A stretch of 64,000 nt of DNA from Proteobacteria bacterium UBA981 (GCA_002292285.1 DBBP01000014.1:1-64000); one strand, 5' to 3'; shown: positions 17,312 to 26,368, counted from the stretch's first letter. A program made the numbers and translations. The notes: a model not told the origin generated them from the letters alone.

Positions 17312-20300
17312 CGACCGCGCTGCACGTCTGCGAGCGCTCGAGCCGAATTCGTCGTTCGCCGTCAGAGCGCCGGCAGGTTCGGGGAAGACGACGCTACTGA
17401 CCCAACGCTTGTTGCGACTCCTGACGTGCGTCGAGCATCCTGAACAAATTGTCGCCATTACCTTTACACGCAAAGCTGCCGAGGAGATGCGCACGCGGGT
17501 CATTGAGGCGCTGGAGGGCGCACGCGAAGTGCCACCGGCCGATCCGTTCGCGCGCCAAACGTGGGATTTGGCGCACGCAGCGCTGGCGCAGGATGTTCAC
17601 AACGACTGGAAGTTGGCCGAGCATCCGGCGCGTTTGCGCATCATGACTATCGATGCACTGTGTCAGGGCCTGGTACGGCAAATGCCGATAACTGCGGGCA
17701 TGCCGGGCCTGCCCGCGGTTGAAGACGATTTGCGCCAGTTGTATCGCGAAGCGGCGCGGGACACGTTGGCGACGATTGCCCACACCGGTACTCAGCGGCG
17801 CGCGATCGCACAGGTTTTACAGCACGTCGATAACGACTGGATAAAACTCGAAGCGCTGGTCGCTGAAATGCTGCAGAAGCGTGACCAGTGGCTACCGCTA
17901 CTCGGTGCGGGATCAGACCGGGAAGTTCTCGAGGAGAGTTATGCGCGTACGGCACGCGATGAGCTCAGAAACATGTTGGCATGTCTGCCGGATGAGTGGG
18001 TAGCCGAAATGGCAGCACTCGGTTGGTACGCTGTTGGTCACCTCGACACGGGTCTCGAAATCACTGGAGACATTCCGCCGCCTGAATTCGAAAGTCTGCC
18101 ATTCTGGAAACATTGTGCTGGCTTATTTCTGACCAAGGACTCGGCGTGGCGTAAACGCATCGACAAACGGAGCGGTTTCCCGACCGGCGACGACCATGCG
18201 AAGGCCATGAAGAAACGCTGGACGGAGTTCAGTGAAAGCCTTGTCGACAAGCCAGAATTGCAGGCGCGTATGGGGCGGGTTCAGCAGCTGCCCGTCGAGC
18301 CTTTTGGCACTGGCGAATGGGAGATTGTTAGTGCGTTGATCGCCTTGCTGAAATCAGCAACCGCCCACTTGATGGTGTTGTGTGAGCAGAGCGGGCGCAG
18401 CGACTTCACGGCTTTTTCGATGTCCGCGTTAGTTGCCTTGGGTGAGCCGGAACAACCTACTGATTTGGCCCTTGGCCTGGACTATCAGATCCGCCATCTC
18501 CTGATTGATGAATTTCAGGATACCTCCCATACCCAGTTTCAGTTAGTGGAGCGCCTGACAGCGGGCTGGAGCCCAGGGGACGGACGCACGTTGTTTCTGG
18601 TCGGCGATCCGATGCAGTCGATCTATCGTTTCCGACAGGCCGACGTCTCCTTGTTCAGGCGTGTGCTCGATGATGCGGTGATCGGCAATGTGGCCGTAGA
18701 AGCGCTGACCCTGACCGCCAATTTCCGTTCCCAGTCGCGTTTGGTCGAGTGGGTCAATGAAGCGATGCCGGCAGCGCTTGCGCGCGTCGCAGCCAGCGAC
18801 GCTCATTTTGTGCCACAACTTGCGACCCGTTCCGCTGCCGCGGAGCCCTGCGTGCTGCACGCCTTCGGAGAATTCGACGCGGCGCGCGAAGCTGGCGAAG
18901 TTTGCGACATCGTTGCGACTATCCGGCGCACTAATCCTGATGCGAGTATCGCGGTGCTGGTGCGCAGCCGTACCCACCTTGGCGATATCACAAGAGCCCT
19001 GCTGGCGGCGCAGATGGCGGTGTCGGCCCGCGAGATTCAGCCGTTTCGGGAACTCGAAGTGATCGCGGATCTCATGGCGCTGGCACGCGCCCTCCTGCAC
19101 CGCGCCGATAGAACCGCGTGGTTTGCGCTCCTGCGCGCGCCCTGGTGTGGACTTCGCCTGGACACTCTGCACCGTCTTGCGGAGCTTGCCCCCACGCTTG
19201 TGGATGGATTGGCGTTGGCCGCTCAAGACGAAACGTTCAGCGATGAAGAGCGTGCACGTATAGAACGAACTCGCGCCATATTACGGACAGCTTTGGCGCA
19301 GCAAAAGATCTCATCTTTCGCACTGGTCCTGGAGCAAGCGTGGCTGGCGCTCGGTGGCCCTGCGCTTGCCGGTGATATGCAGGCGATCAATGACGCGCGG
19401 AGTTTCTTCGACACGCTCGCTGAACTGGAGGGAGAAGGGATCGTCCTGACCAGTGAGCGCATTGCTAACCGTTTTGCAGAACGATTCTCGGCGCCGCCGG
19501 CGGGAGACAGTGCAGCGGTGCAAATCATGACTATTCATCGCGCCAAAGGTCTCGAATTCGACCATGTGATCATTCCGGGTCTTGGCCGCCAGCCGCGCGG
19601 CGATTCCCGGTCCTTACTTTTGTGGCGCGAAGGCCTCGATGATGGCGGTGAACCGACTCTGCTGCTGGCGCCAATTCCAACTAAAGGCAACAGTCTGCTG
19701 TATGACTACCTGCGTTCCCGTGATCACGATGAGGCACAGGCCGAAGTCGTTCGTTTGCTCTACGTCGGGCTCACCCGTGCGCGCTACCAGGTTCATCTGC
19801 TCGCGCATGCGACGCCCGATAACAAGGACGAGCTACAGCCGGCAAAAGGCGGCTTTCTGAGTTTGTTGTGGCCAGTTCTGGAGGCGCATTTCAGCGCCGT
19901 ACGGTTACCAGATGGCGCAACGTCAGGGGCTGTTCCGGCCGGTCCCCGACTGCGTCGCGCCTATCTCTCAAGTTTGCAGGAACTGGCCGCACCTGGACTG
20001 GGGCACGGTATGCAAGCGCCGCCGACAGTCATTGAATTCGACTGGGCCGGTGTCACTGCCAAGCATGTCGGCACAGTTACTCATCGCTTATTGCAGGATC
20101 TTGCGACCGGCAGCGCGAGCGCGTCGCAGTCGCGCTGGCTGGAACGCGCACTTGCCTTTGGGCGCGGTCAATTGCGCGCTCTCGGCGTGCTCGAACAAGA
20201 ACTGCCTGGGGCGCTTGATCTGCTCGACCAGGCGCTCACCACTACGCTCGCGAGCGAGCGAGGACGCTGGTTGTTTGCTGCAGACCATCAACATGCCGAA

Positions 20301-20624
20301 GCGGAGCTAACCCTGGTCACGGTAGAACAAGCGAACCTCGGGCGCATCGTGATTGACCGTACGTTCATTGATGAGCAGCAACGGCGCTGGATCATCGACT
20401 TCAAAACCGGCGCGCACACGGGTGGCGGACTCGACGCTTATCTCGATGCCGAAGTGGTGCGCTATCGCGCACAACTTGAACGTTATGCGCGCGCGATGGC
20501 CGCACTGGACTCACGCCCGGTGATGCTCGGGTTGTATTTTCCCCTCCTCGATGGATGGCGGGAGTGGCCTTACCCGACTGCTGCGACGCACACCGACGGC
20601 AGCCATGACAACCGATCCGAGTAA
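17304..20624 (+). CDS. AddA-like UvrD/REP helicase-nuclease
   Basis: 1106 residues. SF1A helicase: Walker A APAGSGKTTL (22-31), AITFTRKAAEEM, the DEFQDTSHTQF Walker B region, GDPMQSIYRFR, IMTIHRAKGLEFDHVI and VRLLYVGLTRAR. The C-terminus carries a RecB-type nuclease with IIDFKTG. The architecture fits AddA/RecB-like helicase-nucleases that process DNA ends for recombination. The start is the ATG at 17304, overlapping the end of the AddB-like gene. A much longer frame upstream (to 17181) belongs to that gene's sequence. Its 3' end overlaps the convergent VPLPA-CTERM gene by 114 bp. Confidence 0.92.
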   Translation: MSDDRAARLRALEPNSSFAVRAPAGSGKTTLLTQRLLRLLTCVEHPEQIVAITFTRKAAEEMRTRVIEALEGAREVPPADPFARQTWDLAHAALAQDVHNDWKLAEHPARLRIMTIDALCQGLVRQMPITAGMPGLPAVEDDLRQLYREAARDTLATIAHTGTQRRAIAQVLQHVDNDWIKLEALVAEMLQKRDQWLPLLGAGSDREVLEESYARTARDELRNMLACLPDEWVAEMAALGWYAVGHLDTGLEITGDIPPPEFESLPFWKHCAGLFLTKDSAWRKRIDKRSGFPTGDDHAKAMKKRWTEFSESLVDKPELQARMGRVQQLPVEPFGTGEWEIVSALIALLKSATAHLMVLCEQSGRSDFTAFSMSALVALGEPEQPTDLALGLDYQIRHLLIDEFQDTSHTQFQLVERLTAGWSPGDGRTLFLVGDPMQSIYRFRQADVSLFRRVLDDAVIGNVAVEALTLTANFRSQSRLVEWVNEAMPAALARVAASDAHFVPQLATRSAAAEPCVLHAFGEFDAAREAGEVCDIVATIRRTNPDASIAVLVRSRTHLGDITRALLAAQMAVSAREIQPFRELEVIADLMALARALLHRADRTAWFALLRAPWCGLRLDTLHRLAELAPTLVDGLALAAQDETFSDEERARIERTRAILRTALAQQKISSFALVLEQAWLALGGPALAGDMQAINDARSFFDTLAELEGEGIVLTSERIANRFAERFSAPPAGDSAAVQIMTIHRAKGLEFDHVIIPGLGRQPRGDSRSLLLWREGLDDGGEPTLLLAPIPTKGNSLLYDYLRSRDHDEAQAEVVRLLYVGLTRARYQVHLLAHATPDNKDELQPAKGGFLSLLWPVLEAHFSAVRLPDGATSGAVPAGPRLRRAYLSSLQELAAPGLGHGMQAPPTVIEFDWAGVTAKHVGTVTHRLLQDLATGSASASQSRWLERALAFGRGQLRALGVLEQELPGALDLLDQALTTTLASERGRWLFAADHQHAEAELTLVTVEQANLGRIVIDRTFIDEQQRRWIIDFKTGAHTGGGLDAYLDAEVVRYRAQLERYARAMAALDSRPVMLGLYFPLLDGWREWPYPTAATHTDGSHDNRSE

Positions 20625-21200
20625 CCAGATGGGTGCCGGCAGCGGCACCGGTACACTCGACACAGTCCCCTCCAGAACGACGTTGTCGAGACGCAAAGTC
20701 CCTGCCGCCGAGCTTGCTGAACTACCGATGAAATCGACGAACAGACTCGGGAGTGCCTGCATCGAGTTGAGGTTGACGGTGACGGTGCTGAAATGAGTAC
20801 TCGCCGTTCCCGTCGCAACGACAGTGCCATTTCCTGCCACCTGCCATTGCTGGGGACCGCTCGCCGAGCGCCGCAAGTCGAAACGCAAATGTTCCAGTTG
20901 TAAACCACTGCCAGGCCGCGCGGTTAGTGTGAGTCGAATCGCGTTTAGCGGTGCAAAGGCATTCGTAGCGAGTGCCCGGCCCGGATTGCCGGCGTAGTCG
21001 GTTAGCGCACCGGTTGTCACGCTGAATGTTGCGGACGCGAGTTCGGGGTGTTGAGCTTCACTGCTGATTTCGAAATTTCCGAATGCGTCGTCAAAATCGA
21101 ATTCGACCAGCACAGTGGCAGCGTTGACACTGCCACTTAGCGTTAACCAGGCAGCCGCGAACGCGGCCAATGAACGGCGAGAGATAATAGGTGGTGACAT
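20511..21200 (-). CDS. VPLPA-CTERM sorted exported protein
   Basis: 229 residues. It has a signal peptide (SLAAFAAAWLTLSGSVNA), a beta-rich body with a jelly-roll look (VEFDFDDAFGNFEIS ... RLDNVVLEGTV), and a C-terminal sorting tripartite signal: PVPLPAPIW, a hydrophobic helix (LLGSVVMAAVG) and VRRSSR. This is the VPLPA type of PEP-CTERM signal handled by an exosortase, which is not in the window. The RBS GAGG precedes the ATG at 21200. About 20 residues follow the basic cluster, which is unusual, and they lie within the antisense overlap with the helicase gene. Confidence 0.78.
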   Translation of the reverse strand: MSPPIISRRSLAAFAAAWLTLSGSVNAATVLVEFDFDDAFGNFEISSEAQHPELASATFSVTTGALTDYAGNPGRALATNAFAPLNAIRLTLTARPGSGLQLEHLRFDLRRSASGPQQWQVAGNGTVVATGTASTHFSTVTVNLNSMQALPSLFVDFIGSSASSAAGTLRLDNVVLEGTVSSVPVPLPAPIWLLGSVVMAAVGVRRSSRVRPLPPSIEEGKIQPEHHRA

Positions 21201-21291
21201 GATCAACCTCCATGTTGATGTTGGGTACGAACGCCGTCCTGGCATTCGTTAAGCGGCATGCTAGCTCAGAGTCCGAGCCAGGAATAGTCTC

Positions 21292-21305
21292 AATCAGCGC
21301 TGATT
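21292..21305 (-). terminator. Small palindrome downstream of dksA
   Basis: AATCAGCGCTGATT is a perfect 14-nt palindrome 17 nt after the dksA stop. The stem is short (5 bp with a GCGC loop) and no T-run follows on the minus strand, so terminator function is uncertain. Confidence 0.3.
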
Positions 21306-21321
21306 ATATTTGGCTGGTGCG

Positions 21322-22224
21322 CTAGCGATCGTCGCGGAATTGGCGCTGAAACATCTCACGGCGTTCTTGCGCGTCAACAGTCAGGGTCGCGATCGGGCGA
21401 GCTTCAAGGCGACCCAGACCAATATCTTCGCCCGTTTCTTCGCAATAACCGTATGAGCCGTCTTCGATGCGCTTGAGTGCATCGTCAATTTTCTTCAGCA
21501 ACTTGCGGTAGCGGTCGCGGGTTCGCAGTTCGAGAATGTTGTCGCTTTCGCGGCTTGCGCGTTCGGCTTCATCACCGACATCGCGAATTTCGGAGCGCAG
21601 GTGGTCGAGTGTCTCCTGGGATTCGGTAATGAGTTCCTCGCGCCAGTTCTGCAATTTGTTGCGAAAGTATCGCAACTGGCGCGCGCTCATGTAGTCTTCT
21701 TTAGGGGTCGGCAGGTAGTCTTTCGGCAGCTTGATTTCGTCAAGATCAATTGTTCGTTTGCGAATAATCGTGCTCGCAGGCGCGGCGTCCTGCGGCGCAA
21801 CGGCGACAGCTTTCGCGCTGGCAACGTTTTTCGCCGGCGTCGATGAAGGCTTCGCTGCTTTGGACGCTTTTGCGGTAGCCTTCTTGGCGGGTGGGGAAGC
21901 TGCTCGGGCTGGTGCTTTTTTCTTAGCCGGGGTTTTCTTTACCGGTGAGTCTTTCGAAGCGGACATTTTTTTCACTACCGGCTTGTTGGCGGTTGCAGCC
22001 TTTTTGCGGACTGCAGTTGGTTTATTCGATGCTTTTTTCGCGACCGCCTTTTTCGAAACGACCTTGGCCGGTTTGGTCTTTTTCGCGGCTGGAGCGGCTT
22101 TGGCGGGTTGCTTCTTAGCAGCAGTCTTTTTCGCCGCAGGCTTTGAGCTCACTGCTTTCCTGGCGGGGGCTGGCCGACTCGCGCTTTTCTTTTTTGCGGC
22201 GGTTTTCTTGGCTGCTTTTGCCAT
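21322..22224 (-). CDS. dksA: DksA/TraR family protein with Ala/Lys-rich tail
   Basis: 300 residues. Residues 1-150 are a low-complexity Ala/Lys/Pro tail resembling eukaryotic histone H1 or bacterial H1-like proteins. Residues 165-300 are a DksA fold: a coiled coil with the tip motif D215-x-x-D218-x-A220 that reaches the RNA polymerase active site, then a degenerate zinc finger with only one Cys (Cys261 in YCEETGEDIGLGRLEARP), the other three positions being non-Cys. DksA works with ppGpp to reset transcription under starvation. The Cys-poor type functions without zinc in other bacteria. Similar basic N-terminal tails occur in Xanthomonas DksA; the tail probably binds DNA (inference). Confidence 0.93.
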   Translation of the reverse strand: MAKAAKKTAAKKKSASRPAPARKAVSSKPAAKKTAAKKQPAKAAPAAKKTKPAKVVSKKAVAKKASNKPTAVRKKAATANKPVVKKMSASKDSPVKKTPAKKKAPARAASPPAKKATAKASKAAKPSSTPAKNVASAKAVAVAPQDAAPASTIIRKRTIDLDEIKLPKDYLPTPKEDYMSARQLRYFRNKLQNWREELITESQETLDHLRSEIRDVGDEAERASRESDNILELRTRDRYRKLLKKIDDALKRIEDGSYGYCEETGEDIGLGRLEARPIATLTVDAQERREMFQRQFRDDR

Positions 22225-22439
22225 TGCTAGTCCCCTAATTTACGCTGCAAGGTCCGATCAAAGCAGCGCTTTTTGCCCACAATAACGGGCCGTGGTTGTC
22301 GAACAGGGGCGCAACATTAATCATTTTCATGCTGAATCGCAATGGCGGGCTGGCATGGGATCGCGCGATGCCGATGGCGATTTGTCGACGTCGCAGTGAC
22401 GGGCTTCGCGCGGCCTCTCGTTCCACCGAAGTCAATCGC

Positions 22440-22820
22440 CTAGCGGGCGTTGAGGCGAATCAGCTCCTGCACTGCTGCGTAGACTGAATCGCGCGGATTG
22501 GCCGCGCAATACTGGCCGAGCCAGTGCAATAGCGCGCTCGAATCGATGCGCACGTCCTGCTGGCGTACGTTGGACCAGTTGAAGCCACTGACAAACCCCT
22601 GCGACCACGCTACAAATGAATCGAGTGCCGCCTCCGATTCATTGTTGAGGGCATCATGCACAGCGTGACATGTACGAGCACCACTGCCGGAGACGGTTTG
22701 CGCCGAGCAAAATTCGCTGGCGAACAGTGCAATGACGCATAGCGCGCCGCAGCGCCGTCGCCGACGGGTGATTTCAGAGCTGAGGTCGTCTGCGCGTGCT
22801 GCGCACCGTCGGTCAGTCAT
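22440..22820 (-). CDS. Small exported protein of unknown function
   Basis: 126 residues. An Arg-rich n-region (TRRRRRCGALC) precedes a hydrophobic segment ending FCSAQ, a likely signal peptide. The mature part of about 85 residues has Cys near each end and a WSQGFVSGFNW motif reminiscent of Rap1a/Tai-type or similar small periplasmic proteins, but the match is weak. Its ATG overlaps the stop of the upstream lipoprotein gene by 8 nt, so the two are one operon. No function is claimed. Confidence 0.6.
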   Translation of the reverse strand: MTDRRCAARADDLSSEITRRRRRCGALCVIALFASEFCSAQTVSGSGARTCHAVHDALNNESEAALDSFVAWSQGFVSGFNWSNVRQQDVRIDSSALLHWLGQYCAANPRDSVYAAVQELIRLNAR

Positions 22821-23526
22821 CCCAGTGATCCAGGACCATGGTCAGGCTTCCGCCAGCCAGCGCTTCGGCGGTGGTGGATTCTTGCCGCTCCATGCGCACT
22901 AGCCCCACGCCGGGTGCAAACCATTCACGGCTGCTGACCTCGATATCCGCGACGCCTATGTAATTACCGACATTGGCACTAGTTTTGCCATATCCGCTGA
23001 CGATCACACAATCGCTAAACTCTCCGGCCGGCGTTGAAACGCTGGCATTCAGTGCTTCGACCCGATAGGTCATCTCGATCTCTTGCTCTATGCGAAACAG
23101 GGACTCCCAGGGCGCGCCGCTGTTCTCCAGGACGCTGGTGTGGGTAATACTGCGCCAATGCGTGTCCGCTTCGAGGGTGTGCGGCAGAACCATTTCGGGC
23201 TCTGCTTCGGCGTCCTCGGAAACTCGAAACGTGCCACTTTCATTTACCAGATAGGCGTAGCGGTGTCCGGCAATGGATTCGCGTATCGCTGTCACTGCCG
23301 AATCTGCGGCAGGTGTCGGCAGGGTCGTAAGAATGTGTCGCATTTGCACCACGCCGTCCATGGTCGTTCGCTGCACCTGATACTGCCAGCTCTGTCCGGG
23401 TACCAGTGGGAAGAATCGCGAACCGGGGACATCGCCGGAACAGCCGATGCCGCAGACGCCGACCAGGACCACCGCGATGCCAAGTAAATATCGCTTAAGG
23501 CGGGCTATCCGATTGACCATTCTCAT
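22813..23526 (-). CDS. Putative lipoprotein
   Basis: About 237 residues. An N-terminal basic region and hydrophobic stretch (YLLGIAVVLVGVCGIGC) ends in a lipobox-like GIGC, so the protein is probably lipidated at that Cys. The mature protein starts SGDVPGSRFFPLVPGQSWQYQV and continues as alternating beta strands, a pattern common in periplasmic lipoproteins of unknown function. Start codons at 23535, 23526 and 23520 are all possible; none has a strong RBS. It is transcribed into the small exported protein gene. Confidence 0.65.
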   Translation of the reverse strand: MRMVNRIARLKRYLLGIAVVLVGVCGIGCSGDVPGSRFFPLVPGQSWQYQVQRTTMDGVVQMRHILTTLPTPAADSAVTAIRESIAGHRYAYLVNESGTFRVSEDAEAEPEMVLPHTLEADTHWRSITHTSVLENSGAPWESLFRIEQEIEMTYRVEALNASVSTPAGEFSDCVIVSGYGKTSANVGNYIGVADIEVSSREWFAPGVGLVRMERQESTTAEALAGGSLTMVLDHWDD

Positions 23527-23885
23527 TGCAAACATCACCGAATCATGAGGTACGGCGCCGGCGAATCGACAAGCTTTTGGAGACTGTCTGACTTCCCCTG
23601 CGCAAATGGGTCTAGTAGTATTCGCCGTGCGCCACGGCACTCCGGGGCAGACGACTGTGCAGCCATTGGGCGCACTGACGTCGGTCCGTTGAGTTCCGGT
23701 TTCGCGATGACACTGGCCAGAGCAATCTCCTGAAGCCGGCTGTGCATCTGCCTCGCGCGGCAACTTGAGCATAACCTTAATAGCGCGATTGCAGCATTAG
23801 GCTGCGATGCGCCCAGAACCCAGCAGAGTGGATGCTGCCGGTCAGGTACTGAGCGTACTCCCGGACAGCAAGAGGACAAACCTAG
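23527..23885. other. Divergent intergenic region
   Basis: 359 nt between the lipoprotein gene (minus) and the first cytochrome gene (plus). I see no supported gene. It should hold both promoters; the stretch around 23764-23800 is relatively AT-rich, but I cannot define clear -35/-10 pairs. Confidence 0.5.
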
Positions 23886-24209
23886 ATGAGTCGTCAAATG
23901 ATCATGGTTGCAGCGACCGTGTGGTTGCTGTCAGGCGCTGGTAGTGTTGCCGCTGCCGGGGATGCGGTGGCAGGCAGCGAAAAAGCGGAAACGTGCCTCG
24001 GTTGTCACGCGGTCAGCGGCTATTTCAACGTTTATCCTACCTACCACGTCCCCAAACTTGGCGGTCAAAGTGCCGGTTACATCCAAAGTGCCCTCAAGGC
24101 CTATAAAGATGGCACCCGACAGCACGGCACCATGCGCGCTAACGCAGACAATCTAACCGACCAGGACATGGCAGACATCGCCGAGTTCCTCACTAATTTC
24201 GGAAAATAG
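23886..24209 (+). CDS. Class I cytochrome c (small, periplasmic)
   Basis: 107 residues with a signal peptide (VAATVWLLSGAGSVAAA) and one haem site C37-L-G-C40-H41. The C-terminus NLTDQDMADIAEFLTNFGK is typical of cytochrome c4/c5-like monohaem domains; the distal Met is probably in HGTMRAN. It carries electrons in the periplasm. A second monohaem cytochrome follows after 37 nt; together they resemble a cytochrome c4 split into two single-haem proteins. Confidence 0.88.
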   Translation: MSRQMIMVAATVWLLSGAGSVAAAGDAVAGSEKAETCLGCHAVSGYFNVYPTYHVPKLGGQSAGYIQSALKAYKDGTRQHGTMRANADNLTDQDMADIAEFLTNFGK

Positions 24210-24246
24210 GTCGAGCCTAAAGGCCGCCGCCGGAGTGACACCACGC

Positions 24247-24597
24247 ATGAAATTATCGACCTCTATCGCATTTGCACTGTGCCTTAATCTCGCCACCACA
24301 GGCGTGTTCGCGAATGACGAAGAAGATGACAGCGGCTTTAGCTTTGACGACAAACTCGCGTCCTGTGCTGCCTGCCACGGCGAAAATGGCGACAAACCCC
24401 TCGCCCCTGATTACCCGATTCTGGCGGGCCAATACGGTGACTATCTGGAAGCCGCGTTGAAAGATTACCGTTCTGGCCGGCGCAAGAACCCGATCATGAG
24501 CATGCAAGTCGAAATGCTTAAGCTTACTGACGGCGATATCGAAAAATTGGCTGCTTACTTTTCCTCTAAAAAAGGTCTCAAGAATCTCGGCGAATAA
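24247..24597 (+). CDS. Class I cytochrome c, second of a tandem pair
   Basis: 116 residues: a signal peptide (MKLSTSIAFALCLNLATTGVFA), an acidic linker (NDEEDDSG), a haem motif C40-A-A-C43-H44 and a C-terminal helix ending KGLKNLGE. The sequence PLAPDYPILAGQYGDYLEAALKDYRSG is typical of cytochrome c4-like domains, with the distal Met in IMSMQVEML. An in-frame GTG at 24235 is an alternative start. It is probably co-transcribed with the preceding cytochrome. The electron acceptor is not evident; no oxidase lies nearby. Confidence 0.88.
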   Translation: MKLSTSIAFALCLNLATTGVFANDEEDDSGFSFDDKLASCAACHGENGDKPLAPDYPILAGQYGDYLEAALKDYRSGRRKNPIMSMQVEMLKLTDGDIEKLAAYFSSKKGLKNLGE

Positions 24598-25090
24598 GCG
24601 TGCTGACCCATCCGGAGGCGGGCACGTCAGGGCGTTGACGCCAGCCTGATTGCCCCGGATTCAAAAGCTGCTGTCCGCGGCGATGACTCCGCAACACGGG
24701 CAGACAGCGCGCAGCAGTGTTCGCAACGATTCCAGTAGTCTGTATTCCGACTCTCGGCGACCCTATCTGGGGCGCCATTCAATCCCACTACCTCGCAATT
24801 CAGCCTGACTCGGCCGGCGTTGCCGACAGCCATCGGCATACAATAGTCCGAGCCCGCAGCCCGGTGTGGCAATCTAACCGCCGCGTATCCGGCGGAACCG
24901 GCTATCGCTGCGCCCCGCAAGGACGAACGGTGTTATGCCTGATACTTCTCTGCCGGTTCGGGGACACGGATCGATGGATACCACGGGGGCTGTTCGGTGT
25001 GGATACGAAATTGTTTCGCATTCGAACGGTCGAAGTCAGTAAAGAGGAGCGAGTTCGCGTGTTTGCACGCTATTCAGAGCAGCGTATTCC
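24598..25090. other. Intergenic region before the RND operon
   Basis: 493 nt without a supported gene. A short stem CGTCA-GGGCGT-TGACG (24625-24640) may end the cytochrome transcript. The rest should contain the promoter of the efflux/phenol operon, but I find no clear sigma-70 or sigma-54 element and no obvious operator. An open frame at 24717-25094 has no family features. Confidence 0.5.
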
Positions 25091-26368
25091 ATGACAGGTT
25101 TCAGTCCTTCGGTTAGGCGGTTTTTAGGGCCAGTCGGCGTACTTGCTTGTGCGTCGTTGATCGCAGCCTGGTTCGTTTTCTCACGCCCACACGCCGAACC
25201 GGTCTCGCCGCAAGAGAAGATCTGGCCGGTCTCTGTGATTGTGGCGGCAGCCGAGGATGTGCGGCCGGAGATTGTTGCGTTTGGCGAGATCCATGCCGCT
25301 CGTGAAGCCGAGTTGCGTGCTCTGGTTGCCGGACGTTTAGTGTCTTTGAACCCGGAATTTCGGGATGGTAATTTGCTTAGCGCGGGTACTGAGCTGGCCG
25401 TCATCGATCCGGTCGACTATCAGAACAAGCTGGCCGAACAGCGGGCAGAACTGGCGCGTACGGTGTCCACTGTCAGCGAAGCTGAGCGCGAACTGGAATG
25501 GGAATCGCAACTACTTGAAAACGCCCGCGTGCAAGTAACACTGGCCGAGCGCGGCCTGGAACGCACTCGGCAATTGCAAGCGCAAGGCAGGGAAAGCAAG
25601 AAGGCGCTGGACGACGCTGAAAGCGTGCTGGCGACCAATCAGCAGAATGCCCTGCAACGCGGCCAGGCTGCCGGCCGGTTACGCTCGCGCATAGAGCAAC
25701 AACAATCGGCATTGCAAAAAGCGCAAGCGACTCTGGCCATGGCAGAGCGCGAGCTGGCGCGCACACGGGTCATTGCGCCATTCGATGGTTATGTCACCGA
25801 GGTCAAACTGGCGCTTGGAAAATTGCTTGGCGTTGGCGAGTCTCTTGGACGATTGTTGGCGGCCAACGAACTCGAAGTGCGCTTCGATTTGCCGGAAGCT
25901 GACTTTGCGCGCCTGATGCCCGAACAGGCTGAAACCGCGACCAGCATCGAGACTGTCCTGCTGGGCCGAGAGATCAGCGTGATTTGGCACCTTGGTGATA
26001 CTGAACGTCACTTCAGCGCTCGCCTGCAACGCATCGGCTCAGAAATCGATGCGACGCTAGGTGGCATTAAATTCATCGCCAGTCTCAATGATGACGTGTT
26101 GCAGCACGGTTTACGCGCGGGCGCGTTCGTCGAGGTGCGGGTGCCTGATAAGGTTTATCGTGACGTCTACCGCATTCCAGCGCGCGCGCTCTCAGATCGA
26201 AACACCGTGTATGCGGTCCGTAACGGCCGGTTGGCCGCTGTCCCGGTGACTGTCGCACGCAGTGTCGATAGTGACATTCTCGTTATGGGTGCCTTCGTTG
26301 ATGGCGAAATGGTCGTCGCACGCTCCTTCGCCGGCATCGGTCCGGGTCTGCGCGTGCGGGCGTTGTGA
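25091..26368 (+). CDS. RND efflux periplasmic adaptor (HlyD/MFP family)
   Basis: 425 residues. It has an N-terminal membrane anchor (about 12-30) and an AEPVSPQEKIWPVSVIVA start to the mature part. A lipoyl half-motif (GEIHAAREAELRALVAGRLVSL) precedes a long coiled-coil hairpin (about 110-215, rich in Glu, Arg and Ala), then the second lipoyl half (ARTRVIAPFDGYVTEVKLALGKLLGVGESL) and beta-barrel domains. It links an inner-membrane pump to an outer-membrane channel. It overlaps the pump gene by GTGA. No outer-membrane TolC-like gene is present in the window. Confidence 0.92.
   Translation: MTGFSPSVRRFLGPVGVLACASLIAAWFVFSRPHAEPVSPQEKIWPVSVIVAAAEDVRPEIVAFGEIHAAREAELRALVAGRLVSLNPEFRDGNLLSAGTELAVIDPVDYQNKLAEQRAELARTVSTVSEAERELEWESQLLENARVQVTLAERGLERTRQLQAQGRESKKALDDAESVLATNQQNALQRGQAAGRLRSRIEQQQSALQKAQATLAMAERELARTRVIAPFDGYVTEVKLALGKLLGVGESLGRLLAANELEVRFDLPEADFARLMPEQAETATSIETVLLGREISVIWHLGDTERHFSARLQRIGSEIDATLGGIKFIASLNDDVLQHGLRAGAFVEVRVPDKVYRDVYRIPARALSDRNTVYAVRNGRLAAVPVTVARSVDSDILVMGAFVDGEMVVARSFAGIGPGLRVRAL

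Noticed and set aside
24717..25094. 125-residue ORF before the RND operon
   Set aside because: Cys- and Arg-rich without family features and overlapping the adaptor start; probably intergenic.
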